From: Okapia johnstoni
Taxonomy: Eukaryota > Chordata > Mammalia > Artiodactyla > Giraffidae
Assembly (NCBI GenBank): GCA_024291935.2
Contig: CM044320.1
Span: 56,858,001-56,922,000 of the forward strand
Length of the DNA stretch: 64,000 bases
Direction of reading: 5' to 3'
Positions within the stretch are counted from its first letter, which is position 1. Every line of letters starts with the position of its first letter. The translations under genes and the position numbers were made by a program. The notes beneath the pieces are model-generated. The model was not told where the DNA came from. It searched no databases and saw nothing but the letters and a program-made list of their open reading frames with translations. Below are positions 10,896-23,250 of the stretch, one piece after another.

Positions 10896-11660
10896 GTCCT
10901 GTATCTGATATGGTTTACGTGGCTTATGCCTTAATGTGAAGATCTGCCACCTCTGAGGCTTAGATATAAGATGTGATGCACTGCTCAAATGAACCAGGAT
11001 GCTTAGTGGAGATGCGAAAGGGAAAGCAAGTTTGAGTTTCTCATAATCTCAGTCTCTGCCTCTTTTAACCAAACCAAATCAATATGCAATCCAAGGAAAA
11101 AGAATGTGCTTGCTATGCAATGTATCATCAAAAGAATGTCTAGAATTCTATTCCAACAGACTGGTGCCTGAGACCTTCCTTTATAGAAATTCCAGAGCCC
11201 CCTCTGTTTGGTTTATAACAGTTTCAAAGGTTACAGATGGTCTCATTGCTCTAAAAATAAATACCTGGTGGATCCTTGAAACTCAAAACTCAGCCATTTC
11301 TTCATGTACTTTTGATTAATGGATTCATGAAAGTCACATAAAAATCAGCTTCTAAAGGCTTAGCATCTTTGATTAATATTGAATTTAGGCATTTGCCTAT
11401 TTCTTCATTTATATGACAAATTTTTAACATCTGAGAAAAACTTCTAATAACTTTGTGTCAGTTCCTTCTTGAAAAGTTCAAAGCCGAAGCAGGTAGCAGC
11501 AGCATCAGACCACAGTAATGAAAAAACCCACGTAATCAATCCTTCCTTCGACAGACACACTGGCATTCATCCAAGGAAAGGGAAGAACTTTCCTTAGAAA
11601 ATAGTTTGATATCACAACTTATGCTTATCCCAATTAATAGCCTCTTTGGCAAAGTGAGAG
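10896..11660. other. Unassigned non-coding stretch
   Basis: No repeat family or gene recognised. A 71-codon frame at 11104-11319 has no domain. Confidence 0.55.
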
Positions 11661-11856
11661 AAATTGCTCAGTTGTGTCTCTTTGCGACCTCATGAACTGT
11701 AATCTGCCAGGTTCCCCAGTCCATGGGATTTTCCAGGCAAGAATATTGGAGGGGGTTTCCATTTCCTTCTCCAGGGGATCTTCCCAACCCAGGGATCAAA
11801 CCTGGGTTTCCTTCACATCAGGCATACTCTTTATCATCTGAGCTACCAGGGAAGCA
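11661..11856 (-). mobile_element. Bov-tA SINE
   Basis: Antisense copy: ATTGCTCAGTTGTGTCTC, then GTCCATGGGATTTTCC (Bov-A unit), GGGATCAAACCTGGG (complement of the B box) and a terminal CTACCAGGGAAGC (head complement). No clear flanking duplication was found. Confidence 0.93.
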
Positions 11857-13600
11857 AGCCCAAAGCAAAAAAGATTATTAGTGGAATGCTCAGACTCTTT
11901 CTTTGCCAGCTGCAAGTGACAGGCTGAATTCTCCACGTACTGAGATTGAATTTTCAGAGTGGTCTTTCTGAGTCCTGAGATTATTTGCTTTCAGATATCC
12001 AAATTTTTCTTTTCATGCATTATTTATGAGCTATCATATTGTGTACAACTCTCAGGGGCCCAGCAAGACTTCAACTCTTTGACTGATTCCACATCATGTC
12101 AAATATTGCAACTAATATATCTGCTTCATACCTCAAAATAAAAATGTTCTTTTTGTGTAATTTTCACTTGGTGATGTAGGCCAATACCTTCAGCTATATA
12201 GAAAAAAACGTGCTTATGTGTGCACACACATGCACACATGGCTAGCTTCTTACATGCTTTTATGGTGGTGCCCCAGTCTCTGAACTATGGAAGCTAAATA
12301 AAAGAATAAACTGGTCGTGTTTACAATAGTGAAGGCCTCTTATTTTTCTTGTTAATTATGAATAGCATATCAATATACAGTAAATTTATTACTAATTATT
12401 CCTGGAGAAAAACAAATGGACACAATTAAAATGTATCATTTTTCATTATCAATGAATAGTATATGCTGTATTAGCATTTTTAAGAAAAGCAGCAGTCATT
12501 AGTTAAATGAGCCAATGATAACAGTGAGAGTGGAAATGCCTACAAGCTTATTCTACTAAAGTTGATCCAGGTTAGCCAGGGCATTGATACCTACACACCT
12601 GACTGACCATATCTGGAATCTGCTTTTTTCTATGAAGACCAAGTTGACAAGAAAATCCTAGACTATATTGTAACTTAGGAGCCAAAAGAATTGCATTCAC
12701 TTGGAAAAAGATAATTGATAACAGCATCCAACTGAAAAAATTATGTCTGTATTGAATATCTCCTATAGATATCTGTAAGTATTATAAAGGATGTCCAGAT
12801 GAAAACATCACAGTCTTTAAGCTCTGAGGAGGAAAATTGACATCCTAATTCATTATGGTGATCAATTTGAATACTAACTCTGCCGACTTGGGGTTTTCAC
12901 ATAGACTTTTGCCTCTGCTCAGAACTGACTCTTTTCCTGGTATTGCTAAGAACATTTCATTTCCCTCTTAGAGTGGATGGGATTTTATTACATAGGCATT
13001 GGCTTGCTGGACATTTGCTTGATGATGCACTCTACTTTTTCACACCTGGGGGTTAGAATTCTGACCTTATGTGTTTCATATGTGTATGGTCCCCGGGCTC
13101 TGATCCTTGAGAAGTTTTATTCTTCCTTTTTTGGTGGGAAGAGTAACTTTCTATTTGGGATCTGAAATAAAAACAAATCACCCACTGGCAGAGAAATAGA
13201 TGTCAGGATACTTCCATTGTAAAGTCATTAAATCGCTCCATCTCACCCAAATCCCAGAGATTCAGTGTTCATTCTTTAACTATTTCACCTCCACCATCAT
13301 GTAGGCTGAACAAGGATTTGTGTCTGCTTCTTAAGTTATTTAAGCTAGAATTCTAAGTATATTTCCACTAGACTATGTCTATCCATGCATGATGCACTCA
13401 TTTAGGGGCATGAAGAATATAATAAACTTCCTTTTACTTTTTAAAATTTCAGGTTGATTATGAAAAATTCTCAAATCAGAAATAGCAACAAATGCTTGAA
13501 TTGATATTTCTACAAAAGTAAAATTCTTGTAAACAAAATTACCCATCACAGATATATGTAAATTTTTATACGTTTGCTTATATCTGGTGTACGGGTTTGA
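11857..13600. other. Unassigned non-coding stretch (1.7 kb)
   Basis: No repeat family or gene recognised. Alternating purine-pyrimidine TGTGTGCACACACATGCACAC near 12219 is a short self-complementary CA/TG patch. Open frames of about 60 codons at 11959-12141 and 12977-13165 are unsupported. Confidence 0.55.
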
Positions 13601-13800
13601 GAATCTGTGATAAAGAACCCACCTGCCAATGCAGGAGATGCAAGAGACGCAGGCTTGATTCCTAAGTTGGGAAGATCCCCCGGAGTATAAAATGGCAACC
13701 CACTCCAGTAGTCTCGCCTGGAAAACCCCATGGACAGATGAACCTGGAGGGTTACAGTCCATGGGGTCACAAAGACTCAAACACAGCTGAGCGTATACAG
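13601..13800 (+). mobile_element. Bov-tA SINE, 5' truncated or diverged
   Basis: Sense copy beginning inside the tRNA-like head (TGATAAAGAACCCACCTGCC), then AGGAGATGCAAGAG, GGAAGATCCCC, CAACCCACTCCAGTAG, CATGGGGTCACAAAG and AGCTGAGCGTATACAGC. Antisense open frames of 74-133 codons through it are repeat shadows. Confidence 0.92.
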
Positions 13801-14574
13801 CACATACGTGGTATACATTCCTGAAAAGCCTCCCAAAATAAGTGAGTTGTTTAAATTAGAAAGTTTAGTGCAAAAGACTGGCTAAGATATACATGGAAAA
13901 TACTAATTATTTGAGTTGAATTATTTTGAAAATATAAGATACTACTAAGGATGGTTTCAGAAAAGTTTTCTTTTTTAAATAATGATTTTCAAGCATGCTG
14001 GTTAATCATCCTGGCAAGTTATAGATCTTAGCAGCTTAAGTGAAAAGCAGTTCTATTAGTGGTGAATTTTTTCTTTTTTTTGTATTTTTTATCTCAACGG
14101 ATAAAAAGTGAACATTTCCTAGTTTAGCCAATGAATATTTGTCTAGGTTCCTGAACTAGTAAAGTTCAAACCACTGATTCATATTTCACATCTTCTTCAG
14201 CTTTGATTCATAAATCTTAAGTTTCTCTAATTGCTAGTGGGTAAAGATGCCTATGGAGAGCCATATTCCTAATGATGGAAAAATTTTCTGATAAATTAGG
14301 TGTCAAAACTTGGTGAAAGTTTTTGCATTATCATGGAAGATAGATATGGTATTTAAATAAATGTGTTTATGGAGAAGGGAAAAGGTCTTCAGGTACACTC
14401 TAGACTTTTGAAATTGATTTTTGAGCCAAAGCCGTACTTGAAAGGACAAGGGCCCTTGAAAGTAAGCTTTATTTTGTTTTCAAATCTCAAAACCAGAAAA
14501 TTGCTTACACAAAGACACTAGAGATTCCTCAGTGAACAGACACCAGGAGAGGGAACTAGGATTTCTATGAGAGA
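13801..14574. other. Unassigned non-coding stretch before BovB
   Basis: A+T-rich, with no recognisable repeat or gene. The 5' edge of the next BovB copy may extend back to about 14515, where similarity becomes uncertain to my eye. Confidence 0.5.
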
Positions 14575-17450
14575 TTTGTGGATATGATTGATGATGGAAG
14601 TAAAGTCCGATGCTGTAAGAGGAATATTGCATAGGAACCTGGAATGTTAGGTCCGTGAATCAAGGAAAATTGAAAGTGGTCAAACAGAAGACAACAAGAG
14701 TGAATGTCGACGTTTTAGGAATCAGCAAACTAAGATGGACTGGAATGAGTGAACTTAACTCAGATGACCATTATATCTACTACTGTGGTCAAGAATCCCT
14801 TAGAAGAAATGGAGTAGTCATCATAGTCAATAGAAGAGTCTGAAATGCAGTACTTGGATGCAGTCTCAAAACGATAGAATGATCTCTGTTTGTTTCCAAG
14901 GCAAACTATTCAATATCACAGTAATCCAAGTCTGTGTCCCAACCAGTAATGCTAAAGAAGCTGAAGTTGAACGGTTCTATGAAGACCTACAAGACATTCT
15001 AGAACTAACATCCAAAAAAATATGTCCTTTTCATTATAGTGGACTGGAATGCAAAAATAGGAAGTCAAGAAATACCTGGAGTAACAGGCAAACTTGACCT
15101 TAGAGTACAGAATGAAGCGGGGCAAAGACTAATAGATTTTTGCCAAGAGAATGCACTAGTGATAGCAAATACCCTCTTCCAACAACACAAGAGAAGACTC
15201 TACATATGGACATAACCAGATGGTCAATATCGAAATCAGACTGATTATATTCTTTGCAACCAAAGATGGAGAAGCTCTATACAGTCAACAAAAACAAGAC
15301 CAGGAGGTGACTGTGGCTCAGATCATGAAATCCTTATTGCCAAATTCAGACTTAAATTAAAGACAGTAGGGAAAACCACTAGACCATTCTGGTATGCCCT
15401 AAATCAAATGCCTTATGATTATATAGTGGAAGTGAGAAATAGATTCAAGGGATTAGATCTGATAGACAGAGTGTCTGACGAACTATGAATGGAGGTTTGT
15501 GACATTGTACAGGAGGCAGGGATCAACACCATCCCCAAGGAAAAGAAACGCAAAAAGGCAAAATGGTTGTCTGAGGAGGCCTTACAAATAGCTGTGAAAA
15601 GAAGAGAAGAGAAAAACAAAGGAGAAAAGGAAAGATATTCCCATTTGAATGCAGAGTTCCAAAGAACAGCAAGGAGAGATAAGAAAGCCTCCCTCAACGA
15701 CCAATGCAAAGAAATAGAGGAAAAACAATAGAATGGGAAAGACTAGAGATCTTTTCAAGAAAATTAGAGACACCAAGGGAACATTTCATGCAAAGATGTG
15801 CACAATAAAGGACAGAAATGGTATGGACCTAACAGAAGCAGAAGATATTAAGAAGAGGTGGCAAGAATACACAGAACTATACAAAAAAGATATTCACGAC
15901 CCAGATAATCTTGATGCTGTGATCACTCACCTACAGCCAGACATCCTGGAATGTGAGGTCAAGTGGCTCTTAGGAAGCATTACTATGAACAAAGCTAGCG
16001 GAGGTGATGGAATTCCAGTTGAGCTATTTCAAATCCTAAATGATGATGCTGTGAAAGTGCTCCACTCAATATGCCAGCAAATTTGGAAAACACAGCAGTG
16101 GCCACAGGACTGGAAAAGGTCCGTCTTCATTCCAATCCCAAAGAAAGGCAATGCAAAAGAATGCTCAAACTATCATACATACAGTTGCACTCATCTCACA
16201 TGATAGCAAAGTAATGCTCAAAATTCTCCAAGCCAAGCTTCAACAGTATGTGAACTGAGAACTTCCAGATATTCAAGCTGAATTTAGAAAAGGCAGAGGA
16301 ACCAGAGAGAAAATTGCCAATATCTGCTGGATCATCAAAAAAGCAAGAGAGTTCCAGAAAAAACATCTATTTCTGCTTTATTGACTATGCCAAAGCCTTT
16401 GACTGTGTGGATCACAACAAACTGTGGAAAATTCTGAAAGAGATGGGAATACCAGACCACCTGACCTGCCTCCTGTGAAATCTGTATGCAGGTCAAGAAG
16501 CAACAGTTAGAACTGGACATGCACCAACAGACTGGTCCCAAATAGGAAAAGGAGTATGTCAAGGCTGTATATTGTCACCCTGCTTATTTAACTTATATGC
16601 AGAGTTCATCATGAGAAATGCTGGACTGGATGAAGCACAAGTTGGAATCAAGATTGCTGGGAGAAATATCAATCACCTCAGATATGCAGATGACACCACC
16701 TTATGGCAGAAAGCGAAGAAAAACTAAAGAGCCTCTTGATGAAAATGAAAGAGGAGAGTGAAAAAGTTGGGTTAAAAGTCAACATTCAGAAAGCTAAGAT
16801 CATGGCATGTGGTCTTATCACTTCATGGCAAATATATGGGGAAACAATGGAAACAGTGAGAGAATTTATTTTCTTGGGCTCCAAAATCACTGCATATGGT
16901 GACTGCAGCCATGAAATTAAAAGATGCTTGCTCCTTGGAAGAAAAGTTATGACCAACCTAGACAGCATTTTAAAAAGCAGAGACATTACTTTGCCACCAA
17001 AGGTCCATCTAGTCAAAGCTATGGTTTTCCAAGTAGTCATGTATGGATGTGAGAGTTGGACTATAAAGAAAGCTGAGCACCGAAGAATTGATGCTTTTGA
17101 ACTGTGGTGTTGGAGAAGACTCTTGAGAGTCCCTTGGACTGCAGGGAGATCCAATCAGTCCATCCTAAAGGAAATCAGTCCTGAATATTCATTGGAAGGA
17201 CTGATGCTGAAACTCCAATACTTTGGCCTCCTGATGCAAAAATTGACTCATTTGAAAACACCTTGATGTTGGGAAAGATTGAAGGTGGGAGGAGAAGGGT
17301 ATGATAGAGGATGAAATGATTGAATGGTGTCACTGACTCAATGGACATGAGTTTGAGTAACTCTGGTTGTTGGTGATGAGCAGGGAGGCCTGGCGTGCTG
17401 CAGTCCATTGGGTCACAAAGAGTCAAACACGACTGAGCGACTGAACTGAA
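14575..17450 (+). mobile_element. BovB LINE (RTE clade), near-complete ORF2 but inactive
   Basis: About 2.9 kb of sense BovB, the longest copy here. The order is endonuclease region (about 14640-15480), linker, reverse-transcriptase region (about 15730-16900), C-terminal part, then the characteristic 3' end with GACTGAGCGACTGAACTGAAC closing at about 17450. There is no poly-A tail, as expected for RTE elements. It is 5' truncated relative to a full element or its extreme 5' end is unrecognised. No convincing target site duplication was found. The 3' end is the same unit found in Bov-tA and Bov-A2. Confidence 0.95.
14640..17266 (+). pseudogene. BovB ORF2 remnant (endonuclease plus reverse transcriptase)
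   Basis: The intact protein of this family nicks DNA with an APE-type endonuclease and copies its RNA at the nick with a reverse transcriptase. Visible pieces here are a DWNA motif coded at 15042-15053, the endonuclease SDH triplet at 15318-15326, the motif-A region DYAKAFDCVDH from 16384, and the catalytic YADD at 16683-16694. Breaks include a TGA at 14841-14843 where other copies suggest an Arg codon (CGA to TGA, a CpG-type decay), and frame changes before 15489. Directly after YADD there is a one-base loss: ACCACC-TTATGG here versus ACCACCCTTATGG in the copy at 58.3 kb. The readable frames are 14655-14843, 14858-15097, 15489-15731, 15733-16203 and 16703-17266. It is not functional. Confidence 0.93.
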
Positions 17451-17761
17451 CTTGCCAGTTATGAAGTATTGTCATGCCTATTTGCTTGATACTCACAGTG
17501 CATCATCCATCAGGATTCTGTGAGGGACCCAGGATTGTCCCTGAATTTGTACTCTCATGGATTTCAGTAGTCCTTGGTTTTGACCTAGTCATTTTTATTC
17601 GTTGCTATCATGATGGGCCATTCTTGGTTTGACTTCTGGCTTTCCACCTTCTGTGATTTGATTCCTCTTGTATCAGAAACTCTCATTTCAGAATTTACTT
17701 TCTGGATTTTGCTGTCTACATTCATCTTCACTGCTTGCTTTGACTTTTGTATTGAGTTCAA
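17451..17761. other. Unassigned non-coding stretch
   Basis: About 310 bp of T-rich sequence between BovB and a Bov-tA. The two opposed 60-codon frames at 17585-17792 are mirror shadows and are not supported. Confidence 0.55.
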
Positions 17762-17983
17762 CCTCATTTTCAGGTTTCCCAGGTGGCACTAGTGGTAAAG
17801 AATTCACCTGCCAATGACATGAGGTCAGGCAGACCCCCTGGAGGAGGGCAAGTCAACCTACTCCAGTATTCTTGCCTGGAGAATCTCATGGACAGAGAAA
17901 CCTGGCGGGCTACAATCCATCCAGCCGCAGAGAGTTGGTCACGACCCAAGCGAGTTAGCACACATGCACACAAGCCTCATTTT
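17762..17983 (+). mobile_element. Bov-tA SINE with 9-bp target site duplication
   Basis: Sense copy from GTTTCCCAGGTGGCACTAGT at about 17774 to GTTAGCACACATGCACACA near 17972. The flank CCTCATTTT occurs at 17762-17770 and again at 17975-17983. Its head belongs to the GGCACTAGTGGTAAAG type also seen at 24.66 and 25.1 kb. The B-box region is rearranged (AGGTCAGGCAGACCCCC). Confidence 0.9.
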
Positions 17984-19744
17984 TACTGTTAATTCCACAT
18001 ACCCTCCTCCCTGTCAAATTATTGGGGAATACTCAACACTGTAACAATAGAGGGAGATGAGCCTCAAAGTTCTGAGCAGGGACAACAGTTAAAGAAATAT
18101 GTTCTGATATTTTTGAAACACAATGTGAAAAACATAGTATTTCTTTTTATTGACAGATTCTTAAGGATCCCCCAAATATTAATATTTTTCCCCAAAGCAA
18201 GATTTAATTCTAAAAATTGTTAATGTAAGGTATTTTGGCAGAGTGATATCTTGACTTGCACATGTACTAGTTGAAAAACTATAATAGGGCTTAGAGAAGG
18301 AATAGTGCCAAACTTTGATATTAAAAACAGTCTTGAAGGAAATCTGCCCCATTTTTAGCTTAAATTTAAGGCAGAGTTCTTATTTTCTAATTAATAAATA
18401 TTTGGTAAGTTTACACTAAGAAAAAAGTTGTTCTAGATACTTTCAACTTGGAAGGATACTAAAGATTGTGTTTTATACCTTCAATAAGTTTATATTTTGT
18501 TTGAAGAGACAAAATACAGGCAAAGTAGATTATAAATCAGAAATGAAATTTAAGATTTAAATCATAAATACCTAATATAAAATATGGCATCCTGTATTCA
18601 GGATTAATTTTTTTCACAAGGCCAAATAATACTTCTTTTCATCTTTTTCCATTTAGTCACAAATTTGTTTTATTTTAGACTTCTAGGAGGATAATGATTA
18701 AACTGTATGTAAAGTTCTTATTACTAACTTCTAAAACATGAGCTAGTGAATTAATTAACTTACTTTTCAAACTTGAAATGTTTATGGTAGTTTAGGTGTG
18801 GTAATGACTAACACATAGATATAAAGTTAAGAACCATATATTTCACATACTTGTTTCAATAACACCCATTATATTATTTTACCTTGATTGTATAATTATA
18901 ATAGAGAGATATTAGATACCACTTAGGGCTGTGTGGTTTCCATGTAAGGCCCAAGTAATTAGGTTCAAGATTTTTAAAAAAAGAAACAAATCAAAAGAAA
19001 GCTGAAGAGCACAAAGATTCCTGACCAGGAAAATGACGTGAATGTAATCCCAAAATTTCAGAAGTAGAAGAAGATTGTTAAGGTTTTTGGCAACAAAATG
19101 ACTTTGTGACCCTAAGGGAGAATGACTGAAAGATTGAAATATGTCAGCAGAGTACAAGGGGACCTCAAGGGAAAACCAACCTTGATGTCATAGGAGGCAT
19201 CTGCTGGTCCACCTCCTTTCACTGGAAACCACTTTGTGCACTTGTCATGGATAATAATAATGGAAACGAACTCATTTAGGATATGACTCTTTATCTCTAC
19301 GTGGACAGATTGCAAAACTTCATCCAAGGAGCCATATTTTAAATAAATCACTTAAAATTACAACATCATTAGACCTAAGAATATCTTAGCTACCAAACAA
19401 GTTTGCCTTTGAATAATACCAAAGTGTTTTCTAAACTAAAAATTGAGGCAGCCTGTTCATTTTTAGAGTATACATTGCTATATCTTTTTCCTTTTTTTAT
19501 AAAAAAGAAGGTCAGAATCTTTTAAAGTAACAGGTTAGAAAAATGTTTTGATTTGTCCTCTTCCCCACCTTCTCCACTCCTAGGAAATAGGAAAGACTTT
19601 ATGTACTAACAGTAATATCTATTCATTTCACCTTATGTCAAATGTATTCACAACTCTGCAGCACAAAATAGCATATAAATTACAAAGAAAATGTGTGCTT
19701 TCTCATTTATATTCTTATCTTCAAATTCAGACCATCAGCACAAG
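17984..19744. other. Unassigned non-coding stretch (1.8 kb)
   Basis: Very A+T-rich, with no repeat family recognised. Antisense frames of about 80 codons at 18912-19157 and 19112-19351 show no domain. Confidence 0.55.
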
Positions 19745-19915
19745 TTGAAATGTAGAATTTAAAACTGAATGGGACTGTAAGATCACCTCACGTTACGCTT
19801 CTTATTTTACAGATGAAGAAGCAAGCCTGAGAGTGACCGGTCCAAGGTCACAGGCTTTGTGAATGGAACTCTGATTGAGAGGTTTTGACTGGCAGCTCAA
19901 TCCTGTCTTTATATC
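19745..19915 (-). mobile_element. MIR SINE
   Basis: Antisense MIR: TTATTTTACAGATGAAGAAG at 19803-19822, then GAGTGACCGGTCCAAGGTCACAGGC and ATGGAACTCTGATTGAGAGG. This is the expected order of the MIR core complement. Confidence 0.85.
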
Positions 19916-20614
19916 ACACATCCTTTTAAACCATGGGGGAGAAATCTTCCCCAATGTATCAGGCCAACCAGAGCTATTTTCTTAGTTATTTTTCTTTGTC
20001 CACAAACATATTTATAATCTATTAGAGGCCTAATATAAAATGGTGCTAGCAAAAATATTACTATTCTCCAGAACTTTAAGCATTGCTCTTTCTGCCAGTA
20101 TATGAGCAGCTACCCTACTGAGAGAGGAAATTTTATATTTGATTATACAAAGATGCTTTCACAATTGGTCATTGTATGCCTTGTGGCACTATGGGGCATA
20201 ATCATACCCTAAGGTTGGAAGAGGCCTCCAAGAGCATCTTATCCAAGTTTGTATTTTTATATGAATAAAATCTCCCTGAGAGATGCTAAATGACTGGCAA
20301 AGGTAGAGCTGAGTTGACCTCTCCATTCTCTCGTTTAAACTTTCCCTTGTGAAGAACAGTCTACATTTATGAGATAGCTACTCAAGGTCAAGGGCACATA
20401 TGGCCCTGAAACAAAACCCATTGTCTCCCCACATGAGAACCAAACCAATTTCTAGTTTTCGTAAGTAGGGTCAAACTTTTAGTATGTCTTACCATAAGAC
20501 ATAGGTACAAGTTGAGAAAGGTTTGGATAATTCTTGGATATCAGTTTCATAGCAAATTTAGGAGATGTTAGACATGTTTTGAGGTATTGTAACAGTATTC
20601 TGACATGATGTGAT
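19916..20614. other. Unassigned non-coding stretch
   Basis: No family recognised. The piece around 20190-20330 (GGTTGGAAGAGGCCTCCAAG, then ATCCAAGTTTG, then AGATGCTAAATGACTGGC) may be another heavily decayed ancient repeat, but I cannot name it. Confidence 0.5.
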
Positions 20615-20830
20615 CATTAAGAGTAGAGGCACTAACCCAGAATGACTGGATTAAAATGCTGGCTTTGCCACTTTCTAGGGGCATGAATTTAGCTTCTCTG
20701 ATGCACAGCAGGGATAAAGTTACTCCCATCTCATGGGGTGGTTGTGAGAATTAGATGAGTTATCCACACAAAATGCTCGGTAGCTTGGCACATGAGCATC
20801 TAATTAATGCTTGTTATTGCTACTATTGAT
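20615..20830 (+). mobile_element. MIR SINE
   Basis: Sense MIR: TTAAGAGTAGAGGCACTAAC, GGATTAAAATGCTGGCTTTG, CCACTTTCTAGGGGCATG, GCACAGCAGGGATAAAG, GGTTGTGAGAATTAGATGAG, then GGTAGCTTGGCACATGAGC. Long for a MIR, and diverged. Confidence 0.87.
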
Positions 20831-21317
20831 GCCTTGGAAGGTAATCAACCCTCTCCCAAGATATCTGCTGGGAAAATAATGTGACTTTGTAGCAAGGTTG
20901 TTCAATTTAGTTTCTGAAGTTTTCAAGGTGTAGCGCCTCCAATATATGTTGGGTGAGCACTTCTCTGAGATTTTAATTCCTCTGACAAACACACTGGTAA
21001 TATTGCTTTTTCTGTTTACTTCATGTGGATAGTTGCAAAAATCAAGTGAATTTATGACTGTGAAAATGCTTTCCAAAGAATAAAGCTATTGACAAATGGA
21101 CATAATTATTTTTATTCTTTTCTGCTGCCTCTGTTAAGAGATACAGCCTGGCTGAACAAAAATTCTAGCTGAGAGTGAGAATTTAAAAATTTCTCACATT
21201 TCCTTGCAGATCCAACATTTCCTTGTGGACAACGTTGGAAGTTGGGTTTGGAGGCCTGGTTAATCAGTTAGTAACATTTGCTGAATGCGTAACTCTCCAT
21301 AGGACACTCTTGTTATT
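20831..21317. other. Unassigned non-coding stretch
   Basis: No family recognised. The 90-codon antisense frame at 20804-21076 has no domain and starts within MIR sequence. Confidence 0.55.
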
Positions 21318-21475
21318 TCTGTTGTTGTTGTTCAGTCACTAAGGCGTGTCTGACTCTTTGCAACCCCATGGACTGTAGCACACCAGGCTTCTTTGCCCTT
21401 CACTATCTCCTGAAGTTTGCTCAAGCTCATGTTCATTGAGTTGGTGATGCTATCCAACCATCTTATCTTCTGGAT
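21318..21475 (-). mobile_element. BovB 3'-end fragment
   Basis: Antisense: (GTT)n at 21321-21332, then CAGTCACTAAGGCGTGTC, GACCCCATGGACTG-type sequence, CACTATCTCCTGAAGTTTGC, GTTCATTGAGTTGGTGATGC and CCAACCATCTTATCTTCTGG. This is the complement of the last 150 bp or so of BovB and is more diverged than the other copies. The (GTT)n tail form is typical of older BovB/ART2-type ends. Confidence 0.9.
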
Positions 21476-21559
21476 GGACACTCTGGACAAAGATTTTACA
21501 CATAAATTCTAAGGTCTCTGTCATTTAAGTGAAAGTTTTACGTAAAGGTGGTATTCAAG

Positions 21560-22140
21560 AATGTTCCATGATAAAGGGCACCAGCTCAGACTGCAATTTC
21601 CACATATTGTTCTGTGGGATGTGGCTTCCAAGCTGTCAGCTATGACTCTTTCTTCTCTCCCTGTATGTGCTTCCTGCTTCACACATCATGAGATGGATCC
21701 CCTCTCCTTGATGTGGGCTGGACTTGGTAACTTTGGAGACCAATAGAATGTAGCAGAAGCGACAGGGACTTCTGAAGCTCACTCATTAGCAGACTTTCAG
21801 CTTCTTCTTGGATTTCTTAAAACACTCACTCTTGGGGAACTCCCTTTCAGAATGCACATGCTGAGGCCACAGGTAGGAGCTGCAGTTGGCAGCTATAGCT
21901 GAGCTCCAACCTGATATTCAGCAGCAGCTGCCAAGCCTGTGAGTGAGCACCTTGAGTTTCCTCCCCAGTCAAGCTTTCAGATGACTCATCTCAGCTGCCC
22001 TCTGACTGCACCTGCACAAGAGATTCCAAGTGAGAACTGCCCCCGTTAACTCCATTTAGCACACAGAAGCTGAGCGATAATAAATTATTATTTAAAAACG
22101 CCAAGTGTTAGCGTTGTTTCCTTTGCAGCAATAGGTATAT
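21560..22140 (+). mobile_element. MaLR LTR (MLT1-like), diverged
   Basis: Landmarks in order: GGATGTGGCTTCC, TGATGTGGGCTGGACTTGG, CAGAAGCGACAGGGACTTC, CTCACTCTTGGGGAACTCCC, CCAGTCAAGCTTTCAGATGAC at 21966-21986, GAGCGATAATAAATTATTAT (polyadenylation-signal region) and TTTGCAGCAATAGGTATATG. The 3' half follows the MLT1 pattern well. The 5' half is weak. Confidence 0.75.
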
Positions 22141-22145
22141 GAAAC

Positions 22146-22869
22146 ACACATGATTTTCTTCTGAGGTAATTTTCAAATTGTGAAAATTGGAAAGAAGTGT
22201 TTAATAAAAGTCTTTGTGTGCACATTTCAAATTTGATATACCCAGTAGCTAAAAAAGCATTTGGAATGGGAAATGTTTCACTCTCGCTTAAAATAATAAT
22301 AAGAAAATTACTATTATGGGTTGAGAACCTGTTATATGTCTGTCATTCACTGAGTACTTTATACACATTTCAGAGCTGGGTTTAAAACCAAAGTTATTTA
22401 AAAATCTTATTTGGTTTTGTTATACCACTTAGCTCATTATATGTTATCTTCTTTAGAATGTAAAGGATCAGTCCTGATGAATTTCATACTTTCCAGGTAG
22501 GAAGTTCTAGACCCTATAAGAAAGCAACGTGGTGAATATTGGATTTTTTGCTTGTTTGTTTTTGACAGTTGGCTCAGAACCTGACACAAAACAGGTGCTT
22601 AATAAATGGTTGTTAATCAAGATATTTATAACCTAAGCAGTTTTTCTCTAAAGGTACTATGTAGCTGTTTATCTCTTGATTCTCGGACATTATCTAAACA
22701 TTTGAGGTCTTTTCTTCCTCATAGATTGGTCACCAAATTTTAATCATTGTACTTGCAATTCAAATTCAACTTTAAAAGTCGGCGAAATTTGTACTACTTT
22801 TCTTTAAATATTTCTGCAATCATATAGGAATGGCAAGAGCCCCACTTCCTGCTGGACCTCTCCTGCCAC
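22146..22869. other. Unassigned non-coding stretch
   Basis: The only recognisable piece is a MIR/L2-tail-like CTGACACAAAACAGGTGCTTAATAAATGG near 22581-22609. The remainder is A+T-rich with no gene signal. Confidence 0.55.
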
Positions 22870-23250
22870 CATGTTGGTTTTTGCTCACTCCTTTGACCAT
22901 TCTGGTCTCCCTGCTCTTTCTCTTAGTTGTTAGGCGTGCTCCTTCTGTGCTTCAGGTTCTCTGCTCCTTCAGGTCTCTGCTCCAATATTACATCATCAAT
23001 TAAGTCTTTATGATCACCCATTTAAAGCAACCAATCCCCCTTTCCTACTACCTAGACTTCTTACCCTGCTTAATTTTTCCCTCATAGTGTGCATCATTGT
23101 CTGACAAGGTATATGTGTGCTCTTTAGTCCCTTTATTAGAAAGTAATCTTCTCACAGATAGAGACTCGGTTTTGTTCTGTTACATTTTCAGCACCAGAAA
23201 CAGCACCCACATGGCAGGAGCTGGATGAATAGACATTATTGAATGAATGG
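22870..23250 (+). mobile_element. L2 LINE 3'-end fragment
   Basis: Sense L2: GCTCCTTCAGGTCTCTGCTC at 22963-22982, AATATTACATCATCAATTAAG (diverged), CTTACCCTGCTTAATTTTTC, then ATTAGAAAGTAATCTTCTC, CAGCACCAGAAACAGCACCC and GAATGAATGGATG at the end. It is untranslated remnant sequence. Confidence 0.85.

Noticed and set aside
15733..16203. 156-codon open frame with reverse-transcriptase-like sequence as a host gene
   Set aside because: It lies wholly in BovB ORF2 and is only part of the RT, with upstream and downstream frame breaks.
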